A DNA stretch of 64,000 nucleotides, taken from Halomonas socia. Lineage in GTDB: Bacteria; Pseudomonadota; Gammaproteobacteria; Pseudomonadales; Halomonadaceae. Made by a program: the position numbers and the translations under genes. Position 1 is the stretch's first letter. Each line of letters starts with the position of its first letter. The stretch spans positions 3,162,001 to 3,226,000 of the forward strand of contig NZ_CP048812.1 in assembly GCF_010977575.1 (NCBI RefSeq), given 5' to 3'. The notes below the pieces were generated by a model that did not search any database, was not told the DNA's origin, and was given only the letters and a program-made list of their open reading frames with translations. Below, piece by piece: positions 8,504 to 16,856 of this stretch.

Positions 8504-10452
8504 TGGCGGCCACCGCTGGCCTTGCTGCTGCGACGCCGGCTGGTCTTGCCAGCGGCGGCTTTGCTGCCCCGGCGCCGTGCCGAGGGCTTCTTGCGACCGC
8601 CACGCCGTGGCGCTGGCGCCTCGACGCCCTGGGCGTTGCCCAGCGCCTGGCGCATGCGCTCGGCGTCGGCGGCGTCGAGCAGGCTACGCAGGTCGCCGAG
8701 CAGCGCGTCGAGGAATGCCTGTTCGCTATCATCGGCCTCGGCGATGCGGCTCAGTCGCTGCTCCCACAGCGCGGTGCGCTCGGGACGCGTGGCCGGGTCG
8801 GGCAGCGAGGCGATCAGCGCGTGGCCGGTGCGGCTGGCGCGCAGGGCACTCTTGACGCGCACCAGGTAGCCGCGCTCGAGCAGCGTCTCGATGATACCGG
8901 CACGGGTCGCTTCGGTACCCAGGCCGTCCGATTCGCGCAGCGTGCGCTTGACGTCCGGGTCGTCGACATAGCGGCCGATATTCATCATCGCCTTGATCAG
9001 GCTGGCGTCGTTGAAGGGCTCTGGCGGGCGCGTCTCGCGATCCTCGACCGCGGCGGCCGTGACCCGCGCCGGCTCGCCGCGCACCAGGGTGGGCAGCGGT
9101 GGGGGCTCGTCGCGGGTAGTGAACAGCGGCTTCCAGCCGGCCACCAGCACCTCGCTGCCACTGGCCGCAAAGCGCTCACCGAGCGCCTCGAAGCAGGCCT
9201 TGACCTCACGGGTCTCGAGGTGGGCGTGGAACTGCGCCAGCACGTTGCGCACCACCAGCCGGTAGACATTGGCCTCCGGCGCCGAGAGGCGGCCCATATC
9301 GGGTACCTTGCCGGTGGGCGCCAGGGCGTGGTGGGCGCCCACCTTGGCATCGTCGAAGGCGCGCCCGCGACGCGTGAAGTCGGCGCCGCGACACCACTCG
9401 GCCAGCGTCGCGTCGGCCTGGCCCAGGCTCGGCAGGGTGCTGGCCAGCGAGGCATGGTGGCCGCGCGGCAGATAGCGGCAGTCGGAGCGCGGGTAGGTGA
9501 TCAGGGTATGCCGCTCGTAGAGCGCCTGGCAGGTGTCCAGTACCTGCTTGGCCGAGTACTTGTAGCGCCGTGCGGCATCCACCTGCAGCGCCGACAGCGA
9601 GTAGGGTAGCGGCGGCGCCTGGCGCTTGTCGCGGCTGTCGAGTTCGCTGAGCCGGCCTTCGGCGCCGGGCAGCCGGGCGGCCAGTTCGGCGGCCGGAGCG
9701 CGGGCCAGCAGCCGGCCCTGGTCGTCGAGGGGATGCTGCTCGCCGGGTTGCCACCAGGCGCGGACCTGGCCGTGGGCGACGGCAAAGTCGGCCCACAGCA
9801 CATGGAAGGGGCGCGGCGTGAAGTCGGCGATCTCGCGGTCGCGGCGTACCACTAGACCGAGCACCGGGGTCTGTACCCGGCCCACCGAGAGCACCCCGTC
9901 GTGGCCGGCCTGACGCCCGGTCAGGGTCCAGGCGCGGGTCAGGTTGATGCCGTACAGCCAGTCGGCCCGGGCGCGGGTCTCCGCGGCGCGGTAGAGTGGC
10001 TGGTAGCGGGCGTTGTCCTCGAGTCGGTCGAGGGCCTTGATTACCGCCGGACGGTTGAGGTCGCTGATCAGCAGGCGCTTGACCGGCCCGCGCCAGCGCA
10101 AGTGCTCGATCACTTCCTGCACCAGCAGCTGACCTTCGCGATCCGGGTCGCCGGCGTGGACCACTTCGCTCGATGCCTTGAGCAGACGGCGAATCACCGC
10201 CAATTGGCCACGCGCCTTGGGACGCGGCATCAACTGCCAGGGCGACGGCACGATCGGCAGGTGGTCGAGCTGCCACTGCTTGTAGCGCGGGTCATAGGCG
10301 GCGGGTGGGGCCTGCTCGAGCAGATGGCCGAAACACCAGGTGACGGTGGTGTCGCCGACCTCGATGCTACCCTCGGCGCTGCGGCGCTTGCCGGGCAGGG
10401 CGTCGGCGATGGCCCTGGCCAGGCTAGGCTTTTCGGCGATGATCAGGCGCAT
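8500..10452 (-). CDS. topB: DNA topoisomerase III
   Basis: Type IA topoisomerase of 650 residues, close to E. coli TopB (653). The Toprim domain begins MRLIIAEKPSLARAIADALPG and carries the metal-binding HAGDPDREGQ (residues 99-108). The active-site tyrosine is Tyr320 in LITYPRSDCRYLP. GLGTEATRAGIIETLLERGYL marks the domain following the catalytic core. The C-terminus is a lysine/arginine/serine-rich tail of about 45 residues and lacks the zinc-ribbon modules found in TopA. It is probably needed for decatenation and resolution of recombination intermediates. Transcribed with panE downstream. Confidence 0.95.
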   Translation of the reverse strand: MRLIIAEKPSLARAIADALPGKRRSAEGSIEVGDTTVTWCFGHLLEQAPPAAYDPRYKQWQLDHLPIVPSPWQLMPRPKARGQLAVIRRLLKASSEVVHAGDPDREGQLLVQEVIEHLRWRGPVKRLLISDLNRPAVIKALDRLEDNARYQPLYRAAETRARADWLYGINLTRAWTLTGRQAGHDGVLSVGRVQTPVLGLVVRRDREIADFTPRPFHVLWADFAVAHGQVRAWWQPGEQHPLDDQGRLLARAPAAELAARLPGAEGRLSELDSRDKRQAPPLPYSLSALQVDAARRYKYSAKQVLDTCQALYERHTLITYPRSDCRYLPRGHHASLASTLPSLGQADATLAEWCRGADFTRRGRAFDDAKVGAHHALAPTGKVPDMGRLSAPEANVYRLVVRNVLAQFHAHLETREVKACFEALGERFAASGSEVLVAGWKPLFTTRDEPPPLPTLVRGEPARVTAAAVEDRETRPPEPFNDASLIKAMMNIGRYVDDPDVKRTLRESDGLGTEATRAGIIETLLERGYLVRVKSALRASRTGHALIASLPDPATRPERTALWEQRLSRIAEADDSEQAFLDALLGDLRSLLDAADAERMRQALGNAQGVEAPAPRRGGRKKPSARRRGSKAAAGKTSRRRSSKASGGRQ

Positions 10453-10528
10453 GGCTGTCTCGTCATCTGGGGTGGTGGATATTCTTCCAGTATCGCGCCG
10501 GTCTCGCCAGGTGTACTCTTTCTTCTAA

Positions 10529-11815
10529 ATGTATAGGGTTTGTATCGATATGCGCGAGCGCGGACGGACACGGCGCCTACTGGGCCTGGGGGCACGCACC
10601 GGCGGCGCCATGCTCAAGAACCGGATGGGCGGCAACAGCGACTGGCGGGCGCTGGGCGAAGCGCTGTTCGCCGGGCTCTCGGAGCTCAAGGGGCCGGCCA
10701 TGAAGCTGGCCCAGATCATGTCGCAGTGGGACGACCTGCTGCCGCCGGACCTGGCCGAGGAGCTGGCGCGTCTGCAGCGCCAGGCCGAGCCGATGCCCTG
10801 GGCGCAGATCCGCGCCACCCTGGTCGAGCAGTACGGCGACCTGGAGGCACGCTTCCGCGAGCTCGAGGAGCGGCCCTTCGCCAGTGCCTCCATGGGCCAG
10901 GTGCATCGTGCGGTGACCCACTCCGGGGAGACCCTGGTACTCAAGGTGCAGTATCCGGGGCTGGTCGATGTGTTGGAGAGCGACCTGGCCCAGGTGCGCC
11001 GCATCATGCGCCTGGGGCGCTGGTTCAGGGTACCCCAGGCGCGTCTCGATGCGCTGTTCGAGGAGCTTGCCGAGAGCCTGCGCGGTGAGCTCGACTACCG
11101 CGCCGAGGCCGCGGCGCTGGCGCGCTATCGGCAGCGCTATGCCGACCACCGGCGGATCGTGATTCCCGCCCCTGCGCTGGACTACTGCGGCCCGCGGGTG
11201 CTGGCCATGCACTATGTGCCGGGCACTCCGCTGCGCGACCTGGAGCAGGCCGAGCCGGCAACGCGCCAGCAGATCGCCGAGGCGCTTGCCGACTGGCTTA
11301 CCGAGGAGCTGTTTCGCTTCGGCGAACTGCACGCCGACCCCCACGCCGGCAATTTCGCCTGTGATGACCAGGGGCGACTGGTGATCTACGACCTGGGCGC
11401 GGTGATCGCGGTGCCCGAGACGCGCCTGGCGCAGATGCTCGAGCTGCTCGAGTCGACCCTGCTGGGGGATCCCCTGGCGATGGATGCCGCGCTGCTCAAG
11501 ATGGGCGGGCGCCAGGGCGAGGGCGCGCCGCTGGCGCTCTATCGCGAGGCCGCCGAGGCGGTGGCGCCGCTGTTCGCCCCCGGTGAGCAGGATTTCGGCG
11601 ACGTGCGCGTGCATCGTCGTCTGCGCGAGCTGAGCCCGCGGGTGTGGGCGGCGATGGATCGCCTGCAGCCGCCGGCCGATACCCTGCTGCTGTCGCGGGC
11701 GCTCAATGGCCACTACTGGAACCTGGTACGGCTCGGCGCGCGTCTCGACATGCAGGCGCGAAGCCAGCCGCTGCTGGAGTGGGCGCGCCGACGCCGCGTC
11801 GGAGGTGAGCCCTAG
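10529..11815 (+). CDS. ABC1/AarF (UbiB-like) family atypical kinase
   Basis: A 428-residue member of the ABC1/ADCK/UbiB family, whose members support ubiquinone or lipid metabolism through ATP-dependent activity. Visible motifs are the KxGQ region (LKGPAMKLAQIMSQWDDLLP, here KLAQ rather than KLGQ), the Ala-rich nucleotide loop (FASASMGQVHRA), the Lys in TLVLKVQYPG, the HADPHAGNF catalytic loop and YDLGAV as the metal-binding DFG equivalent. No C-terminal membrane helices of the true UbiB type are seen, and the gene is not beside ubiE/ubiJ. It is therefore probably a paralogue and not UbiB itself. Start is uncertain: ATG 10529 or ATG 10550; neither has a clear Shine-Dalgarno sequence. Confidence 0.8.
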   Translation: MYRVCIDMRERGRTRRLLGLGARTGGAMLKNRMGGNSDWRALGEALFAGLSELKGPAMKLAQIMSQWDDLLPPDLAEELARLQRQAEPMPWAQIRATLVEQYGDLEARFRELEERPFASASMGQVHRAVTHSGETLVLKVQYPGLVDVLESDLAQVRRIMRLGRWFRVPQARLDALFEELAESLRGELDYRAEAAALARYRQRYADHRRIVIPAPALDYCGPRVLAMHYVPGTPLRDLEQAEPATRQQIAEALADWLTEELFRFGELHADPHAGNFACDDQGRLVIYDLGAVIAVPETRLAQMLELLESTLLGDPLAMDAALLKMGGRQGEGAPLALYREAAEAVAPLFAPGEQDFGDVRVHRRLRELSPRVWAAMDRLQPPADTLLLSRALNGHYWNLVRLGARLDMQARSQPLLEWARRRRVGGEP

Positions 11816-11862
11816 CCCGCCGGCGTGCTAGACTAGCGCGATTTTTTTCGGCGGAGATGGCG

Positions 11863-13683
11863 ATGCTGGCGGTATGGGTAGAACAGCTGCTGGGCTTTGC
11901 ATCGGGAGCCCTCGGCGCGATTCGTGACAACGAGCACTATCCGTCGTTCATGGCCTGGGCACGCGACGAGGGCCGCGCCCTGGTCGGCGACGACCTGGCG
12001 CTGGCCCAGGCGCTGGCGCCGGAGCTGTGGTCGCAGACCCCGCTCGAGCGTGCGGGCTATGTCTGTGAGCCGCTGGCGCGGCCGGGTCGCAACGAGCCCT
12101 GCTGGTGCGACTCGGGGCGCAAGACCAAGCACTGCTGCGGCGCGGTGACGATCCCCGGGCCGATTCCCAGCCACCTGATGTGGATGCTGTCGCTGCGCGA
12201 GTGGAAGGGCGCTTCGCTCAAGGCGGCCCTGGCCAGCGGCCAGGCGCCGGCCCAGGCACTGCTCGAGGCCGGGCTGATTGCCGCCGAGAGTGGCCAGCGT
12301 GGTCGCGCCCAGCAGATTCTCGAGGCGCTGTTCGAGGGGGCCGACTGGGCACAGATGCCGGAGCAAGCGGAGCCGGCCTTCGAGCTGCTGGTCGATCTCT
12401 ATCAGGAGCGCGGTTTCTATCGCAAGCGCACCGCGCTGCTCGACGAGGTGCTCGACCGTGGGCCGCTGTTCCTGCGCGGCGTGGCGCTGGAGCGGCTGTG
12501 CCTGATGCACCTCGACAACGATGATCTGGCCAGCGCCCGCGAGGCGTTCGTGCGCGCCCAGCAGGCGCTGCCCGACTCGCCGACCCTGGCCTATATCGAA
12601 GCCATGCTGCTGCTCCACGAGGGTAACGTCGAGGAGGCCGGCGAGCGCGCGCGCTTCTGGTTCCGCCGGCTGTCGCGGCAGGGCGATCTCGACCCCGAGC
12701 AGCTGCAGTTCCTGGCCGACCTGGCGGAGAACCCCGGCGCCACGCTGGCCGAGCAGATGGTCAACTCCGAAGAGGACCTGGCCGATCCGCTGGCGGCGCT
12801 GCAGGCGCTGCTCGAGGCGCTGCCCACGGCACCGCTGCTGCGCTTCGTGACCGCCGAGGACGGCAGCCGCGAGTATCATCGCAGCGCCCGTGAAGACACC
12901 CTGTTCGCCGCCTGGCAGAAGCATTTCCAGGTGCTGGTCGACGAAGACGCGGCGCTGGGCTTCGAGGACGACCCCTGGCCCCACGCCGGCGACTGGCTGG
13001 CCGAGCTCTGCGCCCACCCCGAGTGGCTCGATTCGCCGCAGGTGATGCAGGCGCTGACCCTGGCCTTGACCAGCCGCTTTGGCAGCCTGCCGTGGATGGC
13101 GCCGAGCCTGTTCGAGCCGCTGGCGCAGCGCCTCGAGCGCTGGCTGACCCAGCTCGACGGCGAGGGTGACGGCCCCTTCGTATGGGATGCCGCCGACAAT
13201 GCGGTGCTGCTGCGCACCGGCCTGGCGCTGGTGGTGGGTATGGAGCGCGGCGCCCGCGAACACTCCCGCGAGCTGGCCGAGCGACTGCTGGCCCTCGACG
13301 CCCAGGACAGCCTCGGACTGCGTGAGCTGGTGCTCGACCAGCTGCTGCGCGAGGGCAGCGACCGGCGCGCCCTGGAGGTCAGCTATCAGTCCGCGGATAC
13401 GCCGCTGCTGGGGGTGATGATGGGCCGCGCGCTGGCGCTGTATCGGCTCGAACGCCTCGATGAGGCCCGCGAGGCGCTGTGCGAGGCCCAGGCCATCAAC
13501 GGCCATGTGCTCGAGATGCTGTGTGACGAGCGGGCACGCGCGGTCAGTCTGCCTGCCTCGGGGCTGCCGGCGCCGGGCAGCCGCGCCGAGGCCTGGCAGT
13601 ACCGCACCCTGATGCGCGACCAGTGGGCCAATACTCGCGGCGCGCTGGCCTGGCTGTGCGCTACGGCGAAGTCGCCTGAGTAG
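11863..13683 (+). CDS. SEC-C zinc-binding motif protein with helical repeats
   Basis: A 606-residue protein of unknown function. An N-terminal segment is followed by a SEC-C metal-binding motif, PGRNEPCWCDSGRKTKHCCG, with the CxC-x8-CC cysteines (about residues 80, 82, 91, 92). This motif, named after the SecA C-terminus, binds zinc and often mediates contact with SecB or ribosomes. The remaining roughly 500 residues are helical and TPR-like in feel (RGRAQQILEALFEG, ASAREAFVRAQQALPDSP). I prefer ATG 11863 because GGAG lies 6 bp upstream; ATG 11857 is immediately next to that GGAG. No signal peptide or membrane segment is seen, so it is probably cytoplasmic. Confidence 0.75.
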   Translation: MLAVWVEQLLGFASGALGAIRDNEHYPSFMAWARDEGRALVGDDLALAQALAPELWSQTPLERAGYVCEPLARPGRNEPCWCDSGRKTKHCCGAVTIPGPIPSHLMWMLSLREWKGASLKAALASGQAPAQALLEAGLIAAESGQRGRAQQILEALFEGADWAQMPEQAEPAFELLVDLYQERGFYRKRTALLDEVLDRGPLFLRGVALERLCLMHLDNDDLASAREAFVRAQQALPDSPTLAYIEAMLLLHEGNVEEAGERARFWFRRLSRQGDLDPEQLQFLADLAENPGATLAEQMVNSEEDLADPLAALQALLEALPTAPLLRFVTAEDGSREYHRSAREDTLFAAWQKHFQVLVDEDAALGFEDDPWPHAGDWLAELCAHPEWLDSPQVMQALTLALTSRFGSLPWMAPSLFEPLAQRLERWLTQLDGEGDGPFVWDAADNAVLLRTGLALVVGMERGAREHSRELAERLLALDAQDSLGLRELVLDQLLREGSDRRALEVSYQSADTPLLGVMMGRALALYRLERLDEAREALCEAQAINGHVLEMLCDERARAVSLPASGLPAPGSRAEAWQYRTLMRDQWANTRGALAWLCATAKSPE

Positions 13684-13692
13684 GCGTGTGGC

Positions 13693-15060
13693 TCAGGCGG
13701 CACGCGGCGTGGGCCGTGGCACCAGGTCGCGGTCGCGGCTGATCCAGATCGCCAGCAGGATCGCCGGCAGGCCGAGGGCGGTGGCGATCACGAAGAAGGT
13801 GGCATAGCCCTCGGCAGCCACCACCATGCCGCCGAAGCCGCTCAGGAACTTGCCCGGCAGGGTCATCAGCGACGAGAACAGCGCGTACTGGGTGGCGGTG
13901 TAGGCCTTCGAGGTTAGGCTCGAGAGGAAGGCGATGAATACCGCGCTGGCCAGGCCGTTGGCCAGGTTGTCGCCGATGATCGCCATGACCAGGAACGGCA
14001 GGCTCTGGCCGGCCAGCGCCAGGGCGGCGAACAGCAGATTGGTCAGGGTCGCTGCCGCGGCGCCCAGCACCAGGATCGGTCCGATGCCGTAGCGTGCCAC
14101 CAGCAGCCCGCCGAGAATCCCGCCGCTGATGCTCATGGCGATGCCGAACACGTTGGTGACGTTGGCGATGGTGGCCAGCGAAAACCCCATATCGATATAC
14201 AGCGGGTTGGCCATGGAGGCCATGGCCAGGTCGCTGATCCGAAACACGGCGATGAATACCAGCAGCCACAGCGCCTTGAGCCGGTGACGGCTGAAGAAGT
14301 CCGTGAATGGACAGACCACCGCGCCCAGCAGCCAGGCGCCCAGGCGCCGCAGCGGCTTGGGCTTGCCGCGGCTGGCGCGCAGGAAGGCGCGCACCCGGGG
14401 CTCATGGATCAGCTGGGTATTCAGCGATAGCCGGGCCGGTTCAGGCCGCAGCAGCACCGTGATCACCCCGATCCCGACCAGGGCCGCCATGCTCAGGTAG
14501 GCGACCTCCCAGGAGTAGGCCGACGCCACATAGAGTGCCCCGGCACCGGCGGCCAGCAGCCCGCCGCGGTAGCCGATGATGTAGGTCGATGCCATGGCGG
14601 CCTGGATATCGTCCGGCGCCGACTCGATGCGGAAGGCGTCGATGGCGATGTCCTGGGTCGCCGAGCCGAACGCCACCAGCAGCGCAAACGCCGCTACCAC
14701 TGCCAGATTCTGGGTCGGGTCGAGGCTGGCCAGGCCGATCAGGCCGCTGGCGATCAGCGCCTGGGCCAGCAGCATCCAGCCGCGTCTCTGGCCAAAGGTC
14801 CGCGTCAGCAGCGGCAGCGCCAGGCGGTCGACCACCGGTGCCCAGAAGAACTTGATGGAATAGAGGATGCCGATCCATGAGAAGAAGCCGATGGCGGCGA
14901 CCTCCACCCCGTCGCTGCGCAGCCAGGCCGACAGCGTCGAGAATACCAGCAGAAACGGCAGCCCAGCCGAAAAGCCCAGGAACAGCATGGTGATTACCGG
15001 GGCACGCAGATAGATGGCCAGAGCGGCGCGCCAGCTGCGCTGAACGGGGGGCGTAGGCAT
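13693..15060 (-). CDS. AmpG-like MFS permease (muropeptide transporter family)
   Basis: A 455-residue integral membrane protein with about 12-14 hydrophobic segments and MFS character. It resembles AmpG, which imports anhydromuropeptides for cell-wall recycling: VITMLFLGFSAGLPFLLVFSTLSAWLR near the N-terminus, then FSWIGILYSIKFFWAPVVDR and GSATQDIAIDAFRIE are typical of that family. The C-terminal half contains FLSSLTSKAYTATQYALFSSLMTLPGKF, also AmpG-like. Start ATG 15060 has GGAGAGAC upstream. An AmiD-like amidase (23964-24875) elsewhere in the window could belong to the same recycling route. Substrate assignment rests on family resemblance only. Confidence 0.82.
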   Translation of the reverse strand: MPTPPVQRSWRAALAIYLRAPVITMLFLGFSAGLPFLLVFSTLSAWLRSDGVEVAAIGFFSWIGILYSIKFFWAPVVDRLALPLLTRTFGQRRGWMLLAQALIASGLIGLASLDPTQNLAVVAAFALLVAFGSATQDIAIDAFRIESAPDDIQAAMASTYIIGYRGGLLAAGAGALYVASAYSWEVAYLSMAALVGIGVITVLLRPEPARLSLNTQLIHEPRVRAFLRASRGKPKPLRRLGAWLLGAVVCPFTDFFSRHRLKALWLLVFIAVFRISDLAMASMANPLYIDMGFSLATIANVTNVFGIAMSISGGILGGLLVARYGIGPILVLGAAAATLTNLLFAALALAGQSLPFLVMAIIGDNLANGLASAVFIAFLSSLTSKAYTATQYALFSSLMTLPGKFLSGFGGMVVAAEGYATFFVIATALGLPAILLAIWISRDRDLVPRPTPRAA

Positions 15061-15215
15061 TAGCAGTCTCTCCGATCCGTGGGGCGAGGTGCAGGGCGGA
15101 AGACGGCTGTAAGGAGTGGTAAACTCGCCTTTTGGCAGCCGATCGCTTGCGGCGATTGTTGCAGAGCCGCAGAGCAGACGCCAGCCACATTCGGCCCGCT
15201 ACCGTCAGGAGCCCC

Positions 15216-15764
15216 ATGCACGAGTTCAACGATGATCCTAGCGGTGTATCCGCCGATGCCATTCCGCGCTGGTACATCATCCAGTGCAAGGGCGGTGAAT
15301 CGTTTCGCGCCGCCGAGCATCTCGACAACCAGGGCTACGAGGTCTTTCATCCGGTGCTCGAGGTGCAGAAGAAACGCCGCGACAAGCTGGTATGGATCGC
15401 CGAGCCGCTGTTCCCCTACTACTTGTTCATTCGCCTCGACCGGCTGGCAAGCAACTGGCGACCGATCCGTTCCACCCGCGGCGTGCTCAAGCTGGTCAGC
15501 TTCGGTCACGAGCCGCTGGCGGTGGATGATGCCCTGGTGCAGCTGCTGCGCGATCAGGCGCAGCGTGGCGGCGATGCGCTACCGCAGGTCAATGTCTATT
15601 TTCGTGCCGGCGAGACCGTCGAGATCACCGACGGCCCGTTTCGCGATCTCAAGGCGGTGTTCGAGTCCCACAAGGGCGAGGAGCGTGCCGTGGTACTGCT
15701 GACCATGCTGCACAAGCAGCAGCGCCTGGAGATGCCGGTCGCCCAGTTGCGACGCGACGGCTGA
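15216..15764 (+). CDS. rfaH: Transcription antitermination protein RfaH
   Basis: NusG paralogue of 182 residues that binds paused RNA polymerase at ops sites and couples long envelope and polysaccharide operons to translation. The NGN domain starts RWYIIQCKGGESFRAAEHLDNQGYEVFHP and continues with LFPYYLFIRLD and the RSTRGVLKLV segment. A KOW motif region follows (FRAGETVEITDGPFRDLKAVFE). The YIIQCKGGE and FxPxxE/KKRRDK elements favour RfaH over NusG. ATG 15216 is preceded by AGGAG 6 bp away; an in-frame ATG at 15132 would add 28 residues. No ops-like target operon lies next to it. Confidence 0.88.
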   Translation: MHEFNDDPSGVSADAIPRWYIIQCKGGESFRAAEHLDNQGYEVFHPVLEVQKKRRDKLVWIAEPLFPYYLFIRLDRLASNWRPIRSTRGVLKLVSFGHEPLAVDDALVQLLRDQAQRGGDALPQVNVYFRAGETVEITDGPFRDLKAVFESHKGEERAVVLLTMLHKQQRLEMPVAQLRRDG

Positions 15765-15805
15765 ACGCCGGCCACCGCTTTCCCTTTTCGCTTTCAGGAG
15801 ACGCC

Positions 15806-16315
15806 ATGTCCAGTATCGCTCCCCAGCGCGTGGTGCGCCTGCACTACGTACTCAAGAATATCCGCGGTGAGGTGCTCGACGACTCGCAGGCCCGCGGCAC
15901 TCCGCTGGAATACCTGCACGGCCACGACAATATCGTCGCCGGGCTCGAGCGCGCCCTGGATGGCCAGGCGGTAGGTGCCGAACTCAGCGTCACGCTGATG
16001 CCCGCCGAGGCCTACGGCCTGCGCCGTGACGACTTGATCCAGGAGGTCGCGCGCGGCGCTTTCCCGGTCGACGACCTGGCGCCGGGCATGCGCTTTCAGA
16101 CCCAGGGTGACGCCGGCCCGCAGGTCGTCACCGTGGTCGAAGTCGGCGAGGAGCGCGTGACCATCGATACCAACCATCCGCTGGCCGGCGAACGCCTCAG
16201 CTATTGGCTCGAGGTGCTCAGCGTGCGCGAGGCCACCCGCGCCGAGCTGGCCAAGGGCCATCCACTGGCCGGGGATGTCGATCACACCCAGGTCGAGGAT
16301 CGCAAGCAGCCCTGA
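15806..16315 (+). CDS. FKBP-type peptidyl-prolyl cis-trans isomerase (SlyD/SlpA/FkpB-like)
   Basis: Cytoplasmic prolyl isomerase of 169 residues. FKBP strands with an inserted IF domain are visible: VVRLHYVLKNIRGEVLDDS, then PLEYLHGHDNIVAGLERALDGQAVG and the acid-rich segment with EAYG. The insert-in-flap segment around LIQEVARGAFPVDDLAPGMRF and the DTNHPLAGERL motif close the fold. These are typical of SlyD/FkpB proteins, which act as folding helpers and sometimes bind nickel. The C-terminus is short and lacks the Cys/His-rich metal tail of E. coli SlyD. Shine-Dalgarno AGGAG lies 7-8 bp upstream of ATG. The gene is 41 bp after rfaH and may be cotranscribed with it. Confidence 0.88.
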   Translation: MSSIAPQRVVRLHYVLKNIRGEVLDDSQARGTPLEYLHGHDNIVAGLERALDGQAVGAELSVTLMPAEAYGLRRDDLIQEVARGAFPVDDLAPGMRFQTQGDAGPQVVTVVEVGEERVTIDTNHPLAGERLSYWLEVLSVREATRAELAKGHPLAGDVDHTQVEDRKQP

Positions 16316-16337
16316 CTCGCCACGACCCGTCGCTAAA

Positions 16338-16351
16338 CTGACCTGGATCAA
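16338..16351 (-). promoter_or_regulatory. FNR/Anr-type box, distal
   Basis: Read on the minus strand this is TTGATCCAGGTCAG, close to the FNR/Anr consensus TTGAT-N4-ATCAA. It is the inverted near-copy of a second box centred exactly 50 bp downstream. It may be an upstream activating or repressing site for the small gene at 16462. Confidence 0.5.
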
Positions 16352-16387
16352 TTCCGCTTAGCATGCCGCCCCGGTGGGCACGCAAAC

Positions 16388-16436
16388 TTGACCCAGGTCA
16401 GGGCTACACCGGCTCCCGCTGGCTAGAGTGAGACCA
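16388..16436 (+). promoter_or_regulatory. FNR/Anr-type box with class II promoter geometry
   Basis: TTGACCCAGGTCAG at 16388-16401 is a good Anr/FNR-type dyad. A -10-like TAGAGT sits at 16424-16429, which would place the start of transcription near 16436. The centre of the box (16394.5) is then 41.5 bp upstream, the classic class II FNR position. There is no -35 hexamer, as expected for an activator-dependent promoter. It precedes the small membrane protein gene at 16462. Confidence 0.55.
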
Positions 16437-16461
16437 TCACACACGCCACGGGAGGCACGCC

Positions 16462-16605
16462 ATGTACTGGGATGACGCCGTAATCTTTGGACTGGTGACC
16501 GTTGGCTTGATGGTCGCTTTCATGGCCGGCTGGGTGGGCTTCGTGATCCATGATCACAAGCGTCACGGCAAGTCCGGCAAATCGGATCAAGGCAGCGCCA
16601 AGTAG
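16462..16605 (+). CDS. 47-residue single-pass membrane protein, possible CcoM-like cbb3 oxidase subunit
   Basis: A small ORF too short for ordinary gene callers, with a strong ribosome binding site (GGGAGG, 16450-16455). The protein starts MYWDDAVIFGLVTVGLMV, has one membrane helix at about residues 6-29, then a charged His/Lys-rich tail (HDHKRHGKSGK). It resembles, as I remember it, CcoM, the single-helix subunit of the Pseudomonas stutzeri cbb3-type cytochrome oxidase, in length, topology and the VTVGLMVAF core. An FNR/Anr-type box at -41.5 fits expression under low oxygen, when cbb3 oxidases are made. A strong terminator follows, so it is a monocistronic unit. The CcoM identity is inference; no other ccoNOQP gene is in this window. 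Confidence 0.6.
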   Translation: MYWDDAVIFGLVTVGLMVAFMAGWVGFVIHDHKRHGKSGKSDQGSAK

Positions 16606-16669
16606 CCGCTATCGTAGCGGCGACCGCGCCCTTCACCGCGTCGTCAGGGTAGGGGGCCATGCCCCCTGT

Positions 16670-16696
16670 AGCCGGCCTTTTGGGCCGGCTTTTTTT
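16670..16696 (+). terminator. Rho-independent terminator after the small membrane protein
   Basis: The stem AGCCGGCC / GGCCGGCT (16670-16677 and 16683-16690) with a 5-nt loop is followed by a run of seven T (16690-16696). It is a textbook intrinsic terminator for plus-strand transcription. Confidence 0.85.
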
Positions 16697-16856
16697 ATCG
16701 TGCGGTGTGACTCGGGCAGCTGTCGCTTTATGCCGACAGAGGCGGGAGACTTTGCAAGAAGTGGGAAACGCCGCAGCGGAGGCGCGCAGGCGCTGGAGAG
16801 TGGGGAGTCGGGCGACTAGTATTCAAACACCGTTCATAAACCGCCGAGGTGTTTCG
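16697..16856 (+). promoter_or_regulatory. Upstream region of the SRPSY-repeat cassette
   Basis: This 160-bp stretch between the terminator and the cassette contains an inverted repeat, CTGTCG-N8-CGACAG (16720-16725 and 16734-16739), that could be an operator. A possible -10 (TAGTAT, 16817-16822) has no acceptable -35 partner. GAGG at 16845-16848 serves as the ribosome binding site for ATG 16857. No regulator gene is adjacent. Confidence 0.3.

Noticed and set aside
11812-11848. CTAGC/GCTAG inverted repeat before a run of seven T, as a terminator of the ABC1-family gene
   Set aside because: The stem is only 5 bp with a 10-nt loop, and the T run begins about 10 nt after it, so it does not meet terminator geometry.
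11833-13506. 557-codon minus-strand frame across the SEC-C protein gene
   Set aside because: Composition is Gln/His/Arg-rich as expected for an antisense frame; the plus-strand protein has a clear zinc motif.
16659-16856. In-frame N-terminal extension of the SRPSY-repeat protein
   Set aside because: It overlaps the intrinsic terminator and lacks a ribosome binding site; ATG 16857 has GAGG and puts the Tat-like signal near the N-terminus.
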